Assembly: GCF_023347535.1 (NCBI RefSeq)
Contig: NZ_CP094473.1
Location: 248,001-312,000, forward strand
Reading direction: 5' to 3'
From: Faecalibacterium sp. HTF-F
Lineage (GTDB): Bacteria; Bacillota; Clostridia; Oscillospirales; Ruminococcaceae
DNA length: 64,000 bases
Under the pieces are notes generated by a model. The model was not told the origin of the DNA, did not search any database, and saw only the letters and a list, made by a program, of their open reading frames with translations. Position numbers and translations under genes: made by a program. Positions 15,900 to 24,130 of this stretch are shown piece after piece; position 1 is the first letter of the stretch, and the number at the start of each line of letters is the position of its first letter.

Positions 15900-16916
15900 T
15901 TACATATCGCGGCCAATGGCCCATGCCACCTGACGGCACTTTGCCATGGCCTGTGCGAAGCTGTCCGGGGTCAGGCACTGGGCACCGTCGCTCCATGCGT
16001 GCTGGGGGTCGTAGTGGACCTCCACTTCCAGACCGTCGGCACCGGCGGCCACGGCGGCGATCATCATGGGCTCCACCAGATTGGCCTTGCCGGTGGCGTG
16101 GCTGGGGTCCACGATGATGGGCAGGTGGGTCTTTTCGTGGATGATGGGCACAGCGGACAGGTCGAGAGTGTTGCGGGTATACTTTTCAAATGTGCGGATG
16201 CCGCGCTCGCACAGGATGACCTGCTCGTTGCCGCCGGCCATGATATACTCAGCGCTCATGATCCACTCCTCGATGGTGTTGCACAGGCCGCGCTTGAGCA
16301 GAACAGGCTTGTGCATTTTGCCCACGGCCTTGAGCAGCTGGAAGTTCTGCATGTTGCGGGCACCGATCTGCACCACGTCCACGTACTCCTCAAATTCGGG
16401 GATGCGGTCCTCGCTCATCAGCTCGGAGACGATGGGCATGCCGGTAGCCTCGCGGGCTTTTACCATGTCCAGGATACCCTCGGTCTCAAGGCCCTGGAAG
16501 GAGTAGGGAGAGGTGCGGGGCTTGTAAGCGCCGCCGCGGAACAGGGTGGCACCGCCGGCCTTGACGCCCTGTGCAATGCGCAGAGCCTGCTCTGCGCCCT
16601 CGATGCTGCAGGGGCCTGCCATGACGGCGATCTTTTCCTTGCCGCCGATCTTCACGCCGCCGCAGTCGATGACTGAATCTGCCGGGTGGAACAGGCGGTT
16701 TGCGCGCTTATAGGGCGCAGACACGCGGGTAACATTATCGATCCACGGGTTTGCCAGCACGTCCCGCTCGTCGATCTTGGTGGTGTCGCCCACCAGACCG
16801 AACACATTGTAGTTCTTGCCGGTGATGAGGGTCACGTCCAGACCCTGCTTCTCGAATTTGTCAACGATCTTTTCCAGTTCGTCCTTCGGAGTCCCTTTTT
16901 TGGTGGAGATGATCAT
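15900..16916 (-). CDS. aroF: 3-deoxy-7-phosphoheptulonate synthase (DAHP synthase, type I-beta)
   Basis: It condenses phosphoenolpyruvate and erythrose 4-phosphate, the first step of aromatic synthesis. It has 338 residues. An N-terminal ferredoxin-like regulatory domain (about 1-70) precedes the barrel, the layout of the I-beta subfamily such as the Thermotoga enzyme, in which that domain carries tyrosine or phenylalanine feedback. Seen: VMAGPCSIE (about 97-105), LFRGGAYKPRTSPYSFQG, IGARNMQNFQLLKAVG, VLLKRG and IIVDPSHATGK. It starts 21 bases after aroQ and is followed by repeat copy 2. Confidence 0.96.
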   Translation of the reverse strand: MIISTKKGTPKDELEKIVDKFEKQGLDVTLITGKNYNVFGLVGDTTKIDERDVLANPWIDNVTRVSAPYKRANRLFHPADSVIDCGGVKIGGKEKIAVMAGPCSIEGAEQALRIAQGVKAGGATLFRGGAYKPRTSPYSFQGLETEGILDMVKAREATGMPIVSELMSEDRIPEFEEYVDVVQIGARNMQNFQLLKAVGKMHKPVLLKRGLCNTIEEWIMSAEYIMAGGNEQVILCERGIRTFEKYTRNTLDLSAVPIIHEKTHLPIIVDPSHATGKANLVEPMMIAAVAAGADGLEVEVHYDPQHAWSDGAQCLTPDSFAQAMAKCRQVAWAIGRDM

Positions 16917-16937
16917 AGTGATAATTTCCTTTCGTTT

Positions 16938-17402
16938 TTACATCACGATATGCGCCTTGCTGGAGCCGTCGGTGCGCAGCAGCTGGGCCAGATAGATGCA
17001 GGCGTGCAGGTAGCCCTGCGGGCCTTCCCCGATGAAGTGGCCCTGACAGCCAAAGGACACCACGTCCGTCTTGCGGAAGGGCTCCCGCTCGTCCGGGGCG
17101 TGCAGCATCACTTCCACGGCGGGCACGCCGCACAGGCGCAGGGCGTCCAGAATGGCCACGCTGTAGTGGGCGTAGGCCCCGGGGTTGAGCACGATGCCGT
17201 CCACCCGGCCCGCTGCGGCCTGAATTTCGTCCACAAGGTCGCCCTCGTGGTTCGTTTGGCAGCAGTCAGTCTCAATGCCCAGCTGTTCGCAGCCTGCCTG
17301 CACATAGTCCATGATGGCGTTGTAGTCCAACTCCCCGGGCACGCCCGGCTCTGACCAGCGCATAAGATTGAGGTTCGGGCCGTTAAGAATCAAAAATTTC
17401 AT
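16938..17402 (-). CDS. Type II 3-dehydroquinate dehydratase homologue lacking catalytic residues
   Basis: A 154-residue member of the AroQ flavodoxin-like fold by FLILNGPNLNLM, TNHEGDLVDEIQ and LNPGAYAHYSVAILDAL, placed between aroEK and aroF where AroQ is expected. Aligned by eye to the Mycobacterium tuberculosis enzyme, catalytic Arg19 is Ser17, catalytic Tyr24 is Pro22, and His101 is Met99 (VEVMLHAPDERE for VEVHISNxHARE). Substrate-binding Asn75, His81, Arg108 and Arg112 equivalents (Asn73, His79, Arg106, Arg110) remain. It may be inactive, re-purposed or use other residues. The ATG at 17402 overlaps the aroEK end by 20 bases. Family assignment is firm; activity is doubtful. Confidence 0.85.
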   Translation of the reverse strand: MKFLILNGPNLNLMRWSEPGVPGELDYNAIMDYVQAGCEQLGIETDCCQTNHEGDLVDEIQAAAGRVDGIVLNPGAYAHYSVAILDALRLCGVPAVEVMLHAPDEREPFRKTDVVSFGCQGHFIGEGPQGYLHACIYLAQLLRTDGSSKAHIVM

Positions 17403-18645
17403 CCAATGCCTCCATGGCGGCACGCAGGGCTTCGTCCAATGTGCCGTTGTTGGGGATCACGGCGTCTGCTGCGGCCAGATACAGCGGGCGGCGCTGGGCT
17501 TCCATCTGGCGCAGAGCATCCATGCTGGAAGAAAGCGGTCTGCCGCCGCCCACGGTCAGTGCATCCAATGGCCGGTCGATGAACAGAATGACACCGTTCT
17601 GGTGCAGCGCCCGCAGGTTTTCGGGCCGTTTCACGATACCGCCGCCGCAGGAGATGAGCTGCCGCCCCTCCCTGCCGAAACGGCGGGCCTCGGCGGTCTC
17701 CCGGGCGCGGAAGCCGTCCTCGCCCTCGGCAGAGAAAATATCCGGGATGCTGCGGCCGTCGGTCTTTACGATCTCCTCGTCGAGGTCCACAAAGGTGCGG
17801 CCAAGGCTCTTTGCCAGCAACCTGCCGAGGGTGGTCTTGCCGCAGGAGGGCATCCCGATGAGAGCAATGTTCAGCATGTCGCGGCGCAGTGCGGCGGTGA
17901 TGCGGCGGATCTCAACCGGCGCATCCTCAAACTTGCGGTCCAGAAAATATTCTGCGGCATACACTGCCTGCGCCACCAGCATTTCAAGGCCGCCCACAGC
18001 CACCGGCACGCCCGCTTCCTCGGCGCGGAGGATGAGCTCGGTCTTGTCGGGGTTGTACACCACATCCACTACAGCCTCGAGGCCCGGCATGGCGGCAACG
18101 TCCAGATTGCACACCCCCACATTCGGGTACATGCCCGCCGGGGTGGTGTTTACCACGATCTGCGCCCCGCTGGAAACGGCCTCGGCATAGCTCAGTTCGC
18201 CCTTTTCCGGGTCCGGATGGCGGCTGACGGTCAGCACCTTTGCCGCGCCCTTGTCCCGGGCCACAGCGCTGGTGGTGTTGTGGGTACCGCCGGTGCCCAG
18301 AATGAGCACGGTCCTGCCTGCAAAATTCACGCCGTGGGCGTCGCACAGGTGGGCAAAGCCCATGTAATCAGTATTGTATCCATAGAGCAGGCCGTTTTTG
18401 TTCACCACCGTGTTCACCGCTCCAATGGCCTTGGCCCGCGGGTCGATGTAGGAACAGTATTCCATCACCAGCTTCTTATAGGGAATGGTGACATTGATGG
18501 CCTTGAACTGCCGTCTGGTCAGAAAGGCCCGGGCCTCTTCCTCCGTGGGCAGAGGGCACAGGTCGTAGTGGTAGCCGCAGAGCATCTCGTGGATGATCTT
18601 GGAGTAGGAGTGGCCGAGTTTTGCGCCGATGAGTCCGTATTCCAT
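17383..18645 (-). CDS. aroEK: Shikimate dehydrogenase - shikimate kinase fusion
   Basis: A 420-residue bifunctional protein. Residues 1-255 are AroE, which reduces 3-dehydroshikimate with NADPH: LGHSYSKIIH binds substrate, the catalytic Lys lies in NVTIPYKK, the catalytic Asp in GYNTDYMG, and ILGTGGTHNT is the nucleotide loop. Residues 258-420 are AroK, which phosphorylates shikimate: P-loop GMPSCGKTTLGRLLA, DLDEEIV, the substrate Arg in GFRARE, SCGGGIV, and the lid GGGRPL. The two activities are consecutive steps, so the fusion is logical. The kinase retains its own ALIGMP start-like sequence, marking the junction near residue 255. One base separates it from aroC. Confidence 0.95.
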   Translation of the reverse strand: MEYGLIGAKLGHSYSKIIHEMLCGYHYDLCPLPTEEEARAFLTRRQFKAINVTIPYKKLVMEYCSYIDPRAKAIGAVNTVVNKNGLLYGYNTDYMGFAHLCDAHGVNFAGRTVLILGTGGTHNTTSAVARDKGAAKVLTVSRHPDPEKGELSYAEAVSSGAQIVVNTTPAGMYPNVGVCNLDVAAMPGLEAVVDVVYNPDKTELILRAEEAGVPVAVGGLEMLVAQAVYAAEYFLDRKFEDAPVEIRRITAALRRDMLNIALIGMPSCGKTTLGRLLAKSLGRTFVDLDEEIVKTDGRSIPDIFSAEGEDGFRARETAEARRFGREGRQLISCGGGIVKRPENLRALHQNGVILFIDRPLDALTVGGGRPLSSSMDALRQMEAQRRPLYLAAADAVIPNNGTLDEALRAAMEALDEIFDS

Positions 18646-18646
18646 T

Positions 18647-19792
18647 TTACTCGTCCTCCTTCCGGAAGCTGGTGGGGTGGGTCATCCAGGCCTCGCCGTA
18701 GCGTGCCGTGAGCAGATCGCCCACAGCCAGTGCGGCGGCGCAGCTCTGCACGATGGCGGCTCTGGGCACGATGCAGGGATCGTGCCGGCCCTGAATGGAC
18801 AGCTGTGCGTCCTTTTTGGCAAGATAGTCCACCGTGTCCTGCTGCTTGTAGATGCTGGGTGTGGGCTTGACCACGGTGCGGAACACCACCGGCATCCCGT
18901 TGGCGATGCCGCCGTTGACGCCCGCATTGTGGTTGGTGGCAGTGACGACTGCTCCCTCCGGCGTCATGCGGAAGGCGTCGTTTGCTTCAGAGCCGCGCAT
19001 TCCGGCAAAGCCGAAGCCGGTGCCGAACTCGATGCCCTTGACGGCGGGCACCGAGAACGCCAGATGTGCGATCTCGCTCTCCACACTGTCGAAATAGGGC
19101 TCGCCGATGCCGGCCGGCAGGCCGAGAATGGCAGTTTCCAGCATCCCGCCCACGCTGTCGCCCTCGGCTCCGGCGGCACGGATGGCGGCTTTCATGGGTT
19201 CTTCTACGCTCTCGTCCAGCACCGCAAAGCCCTCGGGCTTGCTGGCAAGGGCTTCCACCTGTGCAGCCAGCTGCGCGGCATCGTCCAGCGCAAAGCGGGT
19301 GTCCGCAATGCCGGCACACTCCGCGATATGGGTGGTGATGTCGATGCCCGCACGGTGCAGTGCGCTCAGCACGATGGCACCGCCCGCCACAAGGGCGGCC
19401 GTCACCCGGCCGGAGAAGTGCCCGCCGCCCCGGGCATCCTGAAAGCCGTGGTACTTGGCGTAGGCGGTATAGTCTGCGTGGCCGGGGCGCAGAAGGTCTG
19501 CGGTCTTGGCGTAATCGCCGCTGCGGGTGTTGGTATTTTCGATCATCAGGGCAATGGCGGTGCCGGTGGTGCGGCTGTTCACCACGCCGGACAGCAGCTG
19601 CACGGCATCCGCTTCCACCCGGGGGGTGGACAGGCCGTCGCCCCGGGCACGGCGCTTGTCCATGCAGGCGGCGAGAAAGGCCTCGTCCACCGGCAGGCCT
19701 GCGGCCATGCCGTCCAGCACCGCGCCGATGGCGCGGCCGTGGCTCTCGCCGAAAATGGTCAGCGAAAGGTCGCTGCCGAATGTATTTTTCAT
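18647..19792 (-). CDS. aroC: Chorismate synthase
   Basis: It converts EPSP to chorismate with reduced FMN, the last shared step. It has 381 residues, the family norm. Seen: IFGESHGRAIGAVLDGMAAG (signature 1, about 13-32), RRARGDGLSTPRVEAD, ENTNTRSGDY, RPGHADYTAYAKYHGFQDARGGG (signature 2), and the ANDAF and NHNAGVNGGIANG segments (signature 3). It starts 3 bases after aroB ends and stops one base before aroEK, so all three are tightly coupled. Confidence 0.97.
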   Translation of the reverse strand: MKNTFGSDLSLTIFGESHGRAIGAVLDGMAAGLPVDEAFLAACMDKRRARGDGLSTPRVEADAVQLLSGVVNSRTTGTAIALMIENTNTRSGDYAKTADLLRPGHADYTAYAKYHGFQDARGGGHFSGRVTAALVAGGAIVLSALHRAGIDITTHIAECAGIADTRFALDDAAQLAAQVEALASKPEGFAVLDESVEEPMKAAIRAAGAEGDSVGGMLETAILGLPAGIGEPYFDSVESEIAHLAFSVPAVKGIEFGTGFGFAGMRGSEANDAFRMTPEGAVVTATNHNAGVNGGIANGMPVVFRTVVKPTPSIYKQQDTVDYLAKKDAQLSIQGRHDPCIVPRAAIVQSCAAALAVGDLLTARYGEAWMTHPTSFRKEDE

Positions 19793-19795
19793 GGC

Positions 19796-20839
19796 TTACT
19801 CCTCAATGCCCAGCAGGGGACGCAGGCCCTCCACCGGGATGGTCTCGGCGCGCCAGCAGCCCAGACCCGGCACCTTGATAATGGTGATCTGGCCGCTCTG
19901 TGCCTTTTTGTCGTGCAGCATTTCAGCCAGCACCTTTTCCTTATCGTAGGTGGTGCGGGTGGGCAGGCCGAGGCGGCGGTATACCGCGCGCACCCGTTTC
20001 TGCAGTGCCTTGGATTCGATCATGGGCAGCATGCCCAGCGCCACGCACTCGCCGTGGTAAAGGCCCACGGTGCGGCGGCCCTTGATGCCCTTGACGGCCT
20101 CGATGCCGTGGCCGATGGTGTGGCCGAAGTTCAGGGCCTTGCGCATCCCCTGCTCGGTTTCGTCCTGCTCCACGATATTCTTCTTGAACCGCAGGCTGCG
20201 GCAGATGATCTCGCCGATCTGGGCATCCACATCGCCATTTTCAAAGATCGCGAACAGCTCCGGGTCTGCCAGCAGGCTGGCCTTGACGGCTTCTGCCAGA
20301 CCGTTGATGAAGTGGCGGCGGGGCAGGGTGGCAAGGGTGTCCGGGTCCACGATGACCAGCTTGGGCTGCCAGAAGGCACCTACGATGTTTTTGGTATCGC
20401 CCAGATCCACGGCGGTCTTGCCGCCGATGGAGGAATCGATCATGGAGAGGGTGGTGGTGGGGCAGTTGATGAAGTCGATGCCCCGCATGTAGATGGAAGC
20501 GGCAAAACCGGCCAGATCGCCCACCACGCCGCCGCCTACGGCGATCACCAGATCGCCGCGGCCCATGCCGAATTCCAGCATCTGGCGCAGCACGGATTCC
20601 AGAATTTTAAAGCTCTTGCTGGCTTCGCCCTGGGGCACCGTGATGATGCGGGCATCCTTGCACTGGTCGGCCACCATCTGGGCGTACTGTGCAGGCACAC
20701 CGCTGTCGGTGACAACCGCCACCCGGCGGTCCAGCCGGGCGAACTGGTACAGGTTTTCCAGCGAGCCGCTCTTCACGATGATGTCGTAGCTGCGCTCGCC
20801 CAGATTCATAGTCAGCTTGGTTCCGATAAATTCACTCAT
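19796..20839 (-). CDS. aroB: 3-dehydroquinate synthase
   Basis: It cyclises DAHP to 3-dehydroquinate, using NAD and a divalent metal. It has 347 residues. Seen: the glycine-rich NAD motif AVGGGVVGDLAGFAASIYMRG (about 100-120), PTTTLSMIDSSIGGKTAVD, Glu and Lys in FINGLAEAVKASLL, and the metal-ligand histidines in NFGHTIGHGIE and YHGECVALGM. The ATG overlaps the pheA stop by 4 bases (ATGA), a coupling arrangement. Confidence 0.97.
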   Translation of the reverse strand: MSEFIGTKLTMNLGERSYDIIVKSGSLENLYQFARLDRRVAVVTDSGVPAQYAQMVADQCKDARIITVPQGEASKSFKILESVLRQMLEFGMGRGDLVIAVGGGVVGDLAGFAASIYMRGIDFINCPTTTLSMIDSSIGGKTAVDLGDTKNIVGAFWQPKLVIVDPDTLATLPRRHFINGLAEAVKASLLADPELFAIFENGDVDAQIGEIICRSLRFKKNIVEQDETEQGMRKALNFGHTIGHGIEAVKGIKGRRTVGLYHGECVALGMLPMIESKALQKRVRAVYRRLGLPTRTTYDKEKVLAEMLHDKKAQSGQITIIKVPGLGCWRAETIPVEGLRPLLGIEE

Positions 20840-21906
20840 TTGGTATACACTCCTAACAGCCGCACGGTACGGCAGGTGCGGTCAAGCTCGCGCAGCAGCG
20901 CGGCGGTCTCATCGGCGGTGGGGTCGCCCACCAGCTCGACGTAAAAGTAATATTCAAAGGGTACATGGGGCATGGGCCGGCTCTTGATGGATTCCATATT
21001 GAAGCCGCTGGCACCGATGATCTGGATCACCTCGCCCAGCTTGCCGGGCTTGTTGTCCACCGTGAACAGCAGCGAGAAGCGGTTGCCGCCGGTGGGCTTT
21101 TCGCGGCTGAGCACGATAAAGCGGGTGGTGTTGTCGCCGTCGGTGTTGATGCTGGGCACCAGCACTTCCAGCCCGTACAGCGCCGCCGTCTCCACGCTTG
21201 CAATGGCCGCTTTGGAGGCGTCGCCGCTTTCGGCCACGAACTTTGCGGCCATGGCGGTGTTGGCCATGGCGGTGGCGGGCAGGCCGAACTGCCTTAAAAA
21301 GGTCTCGCTCTGGGCGATGGCCTGCTGATGGCTGTAGACGCTTTTGATCTGGTCGAGCTTTGTGCCCGGCAGCACCAGCAGGTTCTGGGAGATGGGCAGA
21401 TCGTACACATCCACCACCCACAGCGCCGGGTGATTGTAGCACAGATCCAGCACGGCAGAAACATCGCCTGCATGGCTGTTCTCAAAGGGAACGACGCCCC
21501 GGGCGGCATCGCCGCGTTCCACCGCGTCAAACACCTCGTCCCAGGTAGGGTAGCTCACGGCCTCGGCGTGGGGAAACAGCGCCCGGAGGGCGATGTGGGC
21601 AAAGGCACCCTCCACGCCCTGATAGGCGGCGCGGTTCTGGCCCAGCACCACGGCTTCGTACTGCTTTGCCACATCCATCAGGTTCTGCACGTGATCCTTA
21701 TAATAGGGCCGCAGGGCGGGAGACTGAATGCGGGCCGCAGCCTTTTCCAGCACTGCCGTCTCGCGGGCAGCGTCGTAAATGGGCAGGCCGTGAGCTCTTT
21801 TGTATTCTGCCACCTGCAGCACGGCGGCCATCCGCCGCTCAAACAGTGCGGCAAGCTGGGTATCCACTGCGTCGATCTCGGCGCGTGCCTGTTCCAGTGC
21901 GTCCAT
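20836..21906 (-). CDS. pheA: Bifunctional chorismate mutase / prephenate dehydratase (P-protein)
   Basis: It converts chorismate to prephenate and then phenylpyruvate. It has 356 residues with three domains: AroQ-class chorismate mutase (about 1-85; EIDAVDTQLAALFERRM and YDAARE), prephenate dehydratase (about 100-275; QGVEGAFAH, VVPFENSHAGDV, catalytic TTRFIVLSRE) and a C-terminal ACT domain (about 280-356; LLFTVDNKPGKLGEVIQII, IKSRPM) that normally binds phenylalanine for feedback control. It is the first gene of the operon. The ATG at 21906 is preferred because AAAGGATG precedes it. An in-frame ATG at 21942 would lie only about 15 bases from the predicted transcription start and lacks a ribosome binding site. 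Confidence 0.95.
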   Translation of the reverse strand: MDALEQARAEIDAVDTQLAALFERRMAAVLQVAEYKRAHGLPIYDAARETAVLEKAAARIQSPALRPYYKDHVQNLMDVAKQYEAVVLGQNRAAYQGVEGAFAHIALRALFPHAEAVSYPTWDEVFDAVERGDAARGVVPFENSHAGDVSAVLDLCYNHPALWVVDVYDLPISQNLLVLPGTKLDQIKSVYSHQQAIAQSETFLRQFGLPATAMANTAMAAKFVAESGDASKAAIASVETAALYGLEVLVPSINTDGDNTTRFIVLSREKPTGGNRFSLLFTVDNKPGKLGEVIQIIGASGFNMESIKSRPMPHVPFEYYFYVELVGDPTADETAALLRELDRTCRTVRLLGVYTK

Positions 21907-21963
21907 GGGTTCACATCCTTTTATATGGCTCAGATCGGCCATTTGATTCTCAGATACCCAGTA

Positions 21964-21992
21964 AGTATACCATAACTGGGACGGAGAAACAA
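21964..21992 (-). promoter_or_regulatory. Promoter of the aromatic operon
   Basis: Read leftward, TTGTTT (21992-21987) and TATACT (21969-21964) are 17 bases apart, about 50 bases of leader before pheA. No T-box, tandem Trp/Phe codon leader or attenuator hairpin was seen in that leader. Confidence 0.65.
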
Positions 21993-22064
21993 CAAGGCCT
22001 CCGGCGTTTCAAAGGGGAGAATATTTCAAATGAGATATGTGTAAAAGGAACAAAATAGAAAACG

Positions 22065-22198
22065 AACTCCCTCAGTCAAACCCTTGCGGGTTTGCCAGCT
22101 CCCTCAAAGAGGGAGCCTTTGACAAAGCGGAAAAGTTTCCGGCTCTGCCAAGGGCCCCATCCCCGAGGGGGCTGTCGCCGAAGGCGACTGGGGGAGTT
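22065..22198. repeat. CCCTCAGTC-type palindromic repeat, copy 3 (long form)
   Basis: AACTCCCTCAGTC at the left and GACTGGGGGAGTT at the right are near-perfect inverted repeats. The interior has AGCTCCCTCAAAGAGGGAGC and CTGCCAAGGGCC blocks in the same order as copies 1 and 2. It lies between the aro promoter and the 3' end of the plsC cluster, where convincing genes are absent. Confidence 0.8.
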
Positions 22199-22209
22199 TT
22201 ATTTGCACA

Positions 22210-22389
22210 TTATCTGTTTTTCAGCAGCTCTTCCCTGCTTCTTGCCTTGCCGTAATATCTCCCGTAGGGATTGTCCAGCGCCGCCGCAAGGGAGACCGGC
22301 TTTTCCGGCTCCGGCTTTACCACCGGTTTTGCCGTCCGGTCAAAGCGGAGCTGTGCGGCGGGCCCGCCGCGCGTTATCCGGAATCGCAT
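22210..22389 (-). CDS. Small basic protein of 59 residues, function unknown
   Basis: The protein begins MRFRITRGG and contains a Pro/Glu/Lys-rich stretch (KPVVKPEPEKPVS), an aromatic LDNPYGRYYGKA segment and a charged C-terminus ending LLKNR. It has neither membrane segment nor signal peptide. The ATG lies three bases after the stop of the upstream membrane protein gene. An AAGGGG ribosome binding site overlaps that stop, which strongly suggests it is translated as the third gene of the plsC cluster. No family is recognised. Confidence 0.65.
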   Translation of the reverse strand: MRFRITRGGPAAQLRFDRTAKPVVKPEPEKPVSLAAALDNPYGRYYGKARSREELLKNR

Positions 22390-22392
22390 GGC

Positions 22393-23145
22393 TCACCCCT
22401 TGGCCCCGGCGGTGGAAACAGCCCCGGCGGTCAGGGCACTCCAGAGCGCCTCGCCGCCAGCCAGCAGGTCGGCGGTGTCCTTGTTCCATGCACCGCGGAT
22501 GCCGATGTAGTACCGGCTAAGCAGCTCCTGACTGGAGCCGCTTTCGCTCTGCACGGCATCGGAGGCATAATCGCCCAGATCAAGGCTGGTCAGCACCGGG
22601 CAGTCGGTCCAGCGGTAGACCATGTTCCACCAGTCGCTGTCTGCATCGGACTGGGGCAGGCTGCCGTCAAGGTAGCGCAGGGTCCCGGTGGTCTTCTGGA
22701 AGCCTGCGGGGTCGTACAGGATGAAGATGGAGCTCAGCGCGCCCTGAATGTCGGTGGAAAGCTTGGTGGTGCCGGCCATGTCAAGGTAGGCGTCCGACTC
22801 CTCGTTGCCAAAGTCCATGGTGTAGAGATTCAGCTTTACCACCACCTTGCCATCGCCGTTCCGGTCCTCACCGTAGGCGGCAAGGGCGTCCTGCAGGGCG
22901 GTCTGGGTGGCTTCCGGCAGGTAGTGGGGGGCCACCACCGCCACATTGTAATCTGCATGGACGGTAAAAAAGTACTGCCCGATGAAGTTGTAGCCGAAGA
23001 ACACCACGATGATGCCGATGATGATGACCCACTTGAGATTGTAGTCCCACCAGTTGGCCCAGCGTTCCTTGCGGGTGTACTGGCGCTGTTTGCGGGGCTG
23101 GAGGTCTTTGGGGTCGATATCACGTTCATAACGGTAGCTTGCCAT
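22393..23145 (-). CDS. Membrane-anchored protein with large extracytoplasmic domain, function unknown
   Basis: It has 250 residues. A basic cytoplasmic N-terminus (RKQRQYTRKERWANWWDYNLKW) precedes one strong membrane helix (about residues 39-61; VIIIGIIVVFFGYNFIGQYFF). The rest is a soluble domain with LNLYTMDFGNEESDAYLDMAGTT-like sequence, split here for description only, and no catalytic motif that I recognise. The fold of the outer part hints at an ABC-lipoprotein-like sensor, but this is weak. The start at 23145 follows AGGAG. The frame is open upstream into the plsC gap without a ribosome binding site. It sits 40 bases after plsC and 3 bases before the 59-residue protein gene, so it belongs to that operon. 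Confidence 0.8.
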   Translation of the reverse strand: MASYRYERDIDPKDLQPRKQRQYTRKERWANWWDYNLKWVIIIGIIVVFFGYNFIGQYFFTVHADYNVAVVAPHYLPEATQTALQDALAAYGEDRNGDGKVVVKLNLYTMDFGNEESDAYLDMAGTTKLSTDIQGALSSIFILYDPAGFQKTTGTLRYLDGSLPQSDADSDWWNMVYRWTDCPVLTSLDLGDYASDAVQSESGSSQELLSRYYIGIRGAWNKDTADLLAGGEALWSALTAGAVSTAGAKG

Positions 23146-23185
23146 AGAAAAACTCCTGATTTTGATGATTCGGCTGCGCGGGCCC

Positions 23186-23911
23186 TTACAGCTGTGCCAG
23201 AATGGCCTGACGCACTGCATCGGGCAGCTGCTTCTGCTCGGCCTTGCTCATGCCTTCGGTCCGGATGGGCGGCAGCACCTTAATATGCACGCTGCCCGGA
23301 TGGCACAGGTTGCCGTTGCCCTCAAACAGGGCACGGGCACCGGTCAGGGCTACCGGCACCACCGGCACGCCGGTCTTGACGGCAATGCGGAACGCACCGG
23401 CCTTAAACTCGCCGGCGCCGCCTTCTTCCCCTTTGTAGCGGGTGCCCTCCGGGAAGATGACAAAGCTTTTGCCGCTTTCCACAATGGCGGTGGCATCGTT
23501 CAGGGCGCGGACGGAAGCCCGCAGGTCATCGCGCTGGACGAATACGCAGCCCAGCAGCTTCATCCAGCGGTTCAGAAGCGGGATCTTTTCCAGCTCTTCC
23601 TTGGCAAGGATGCCGTGGGGCTTATCCAGACTGGCCAGCAAAAGCGGGATGTCGTAGTAGCTGCGGTGGTTGCCCACAAACACGCAGGGGGTGTCCTTGG
23701 GGATATTCTCAAGGCCCTCCACGCTCAGGGAAACGCCGGTCACCTTTAAAATGCCCCGGCTCCAGTGCGGGATATGCTTGTTGACAAGCTCTTCCACCAG
23801 CTGCGTGTCGCCTGCAGCCAGGGCGCGTTCCGCCCGGCGCAGCACGCCATAATGGACGATCATATAACCAAATAAGTAGATAAACATCGCAATCGTGCGA
23901 AAAATACTCAT
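23186..23911 (-). CDS. plsC: 1-acyl-sn-glycerol-3-phosphate acyltransferase
   Basis: It transfers an acyl chain to lysophosphatidate to make phosphatidate at the membrane. It has 241 residues. Seen: the N-terminal membrane segment (about 5-23), block I GNHRSYYDIPLL with the catalytic His and Asp (HX4D), block II-like FVQRDD, block III IFPEGTRYKGEEGG, and block IV VPVVPVALTGA. Residues agree with the PlsC rather than the PlsB family. It is the first gene of a three-gene leftward cluster with two unknown proteins. The start follows a GGGAGG ribosome binding site. Confidence 0.93.
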   Translation of the reverse strand: MSIFRTIAMFIYLFGYMIVHYGVLRRAERALAAGDTQLVEELVNKHIPHWSRGILKVTGVSLSVEGLENIPKDTPCVFVGNHRSYYDIPLLLASLDKPHGILAKEELEKIPLLNRWMKLLGCVFVQRDDLRASVRALNDATAIVESGKSFVIFPEGTRYKGEEGGAGEFKAGAFRIAVKTGVPVVPVALTGARALFEGNGNLCHPGSVHIKVLPPIRTEGMSKAEQKQLPDAVRQAILAQL

Positions 23912-24015
23912 TGTGTTTTCCTCCCTTCGGCAAAATATGCCATTGTCATTGTATCACACTTTTTGTAAAAAGGGGAGAAATAACACTTTTTTTACAAATC
24001 GGAGGATCTGCGGTC

Positions 24016-24044
24016 TTGCAAAATTGACAAAATGCGGGTATATT
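24016..24044 (+). promoter_or_regulatory. Putative promoter of the YesL-like gene
   Basis: TTGCAA (24016-24021) and TATATT (24039-24044) are 17 bases apart. A TTGACA at 24024-24029 overlaps, but its possible -10 box (TATAGT, 24045-24050) is only 15 bases away. Confidence 0.5.
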
Positions 24045-24130
24045 TATAGTTGTAAAGCCAGCACAATGGCACTTTCTGTGTGAAACACCTTTGCTGGACC
24101 AATGGGAGAAAGAGAAAGGTACCATAGAAT

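Noticed and set aside
21907..21963. Attenuator or T-box in the aro operon leader
   Set aside because: The leader is about 50 bases, with no anti-terminator pair, specifier loop or run of Phe/Tyr/Trp codons.
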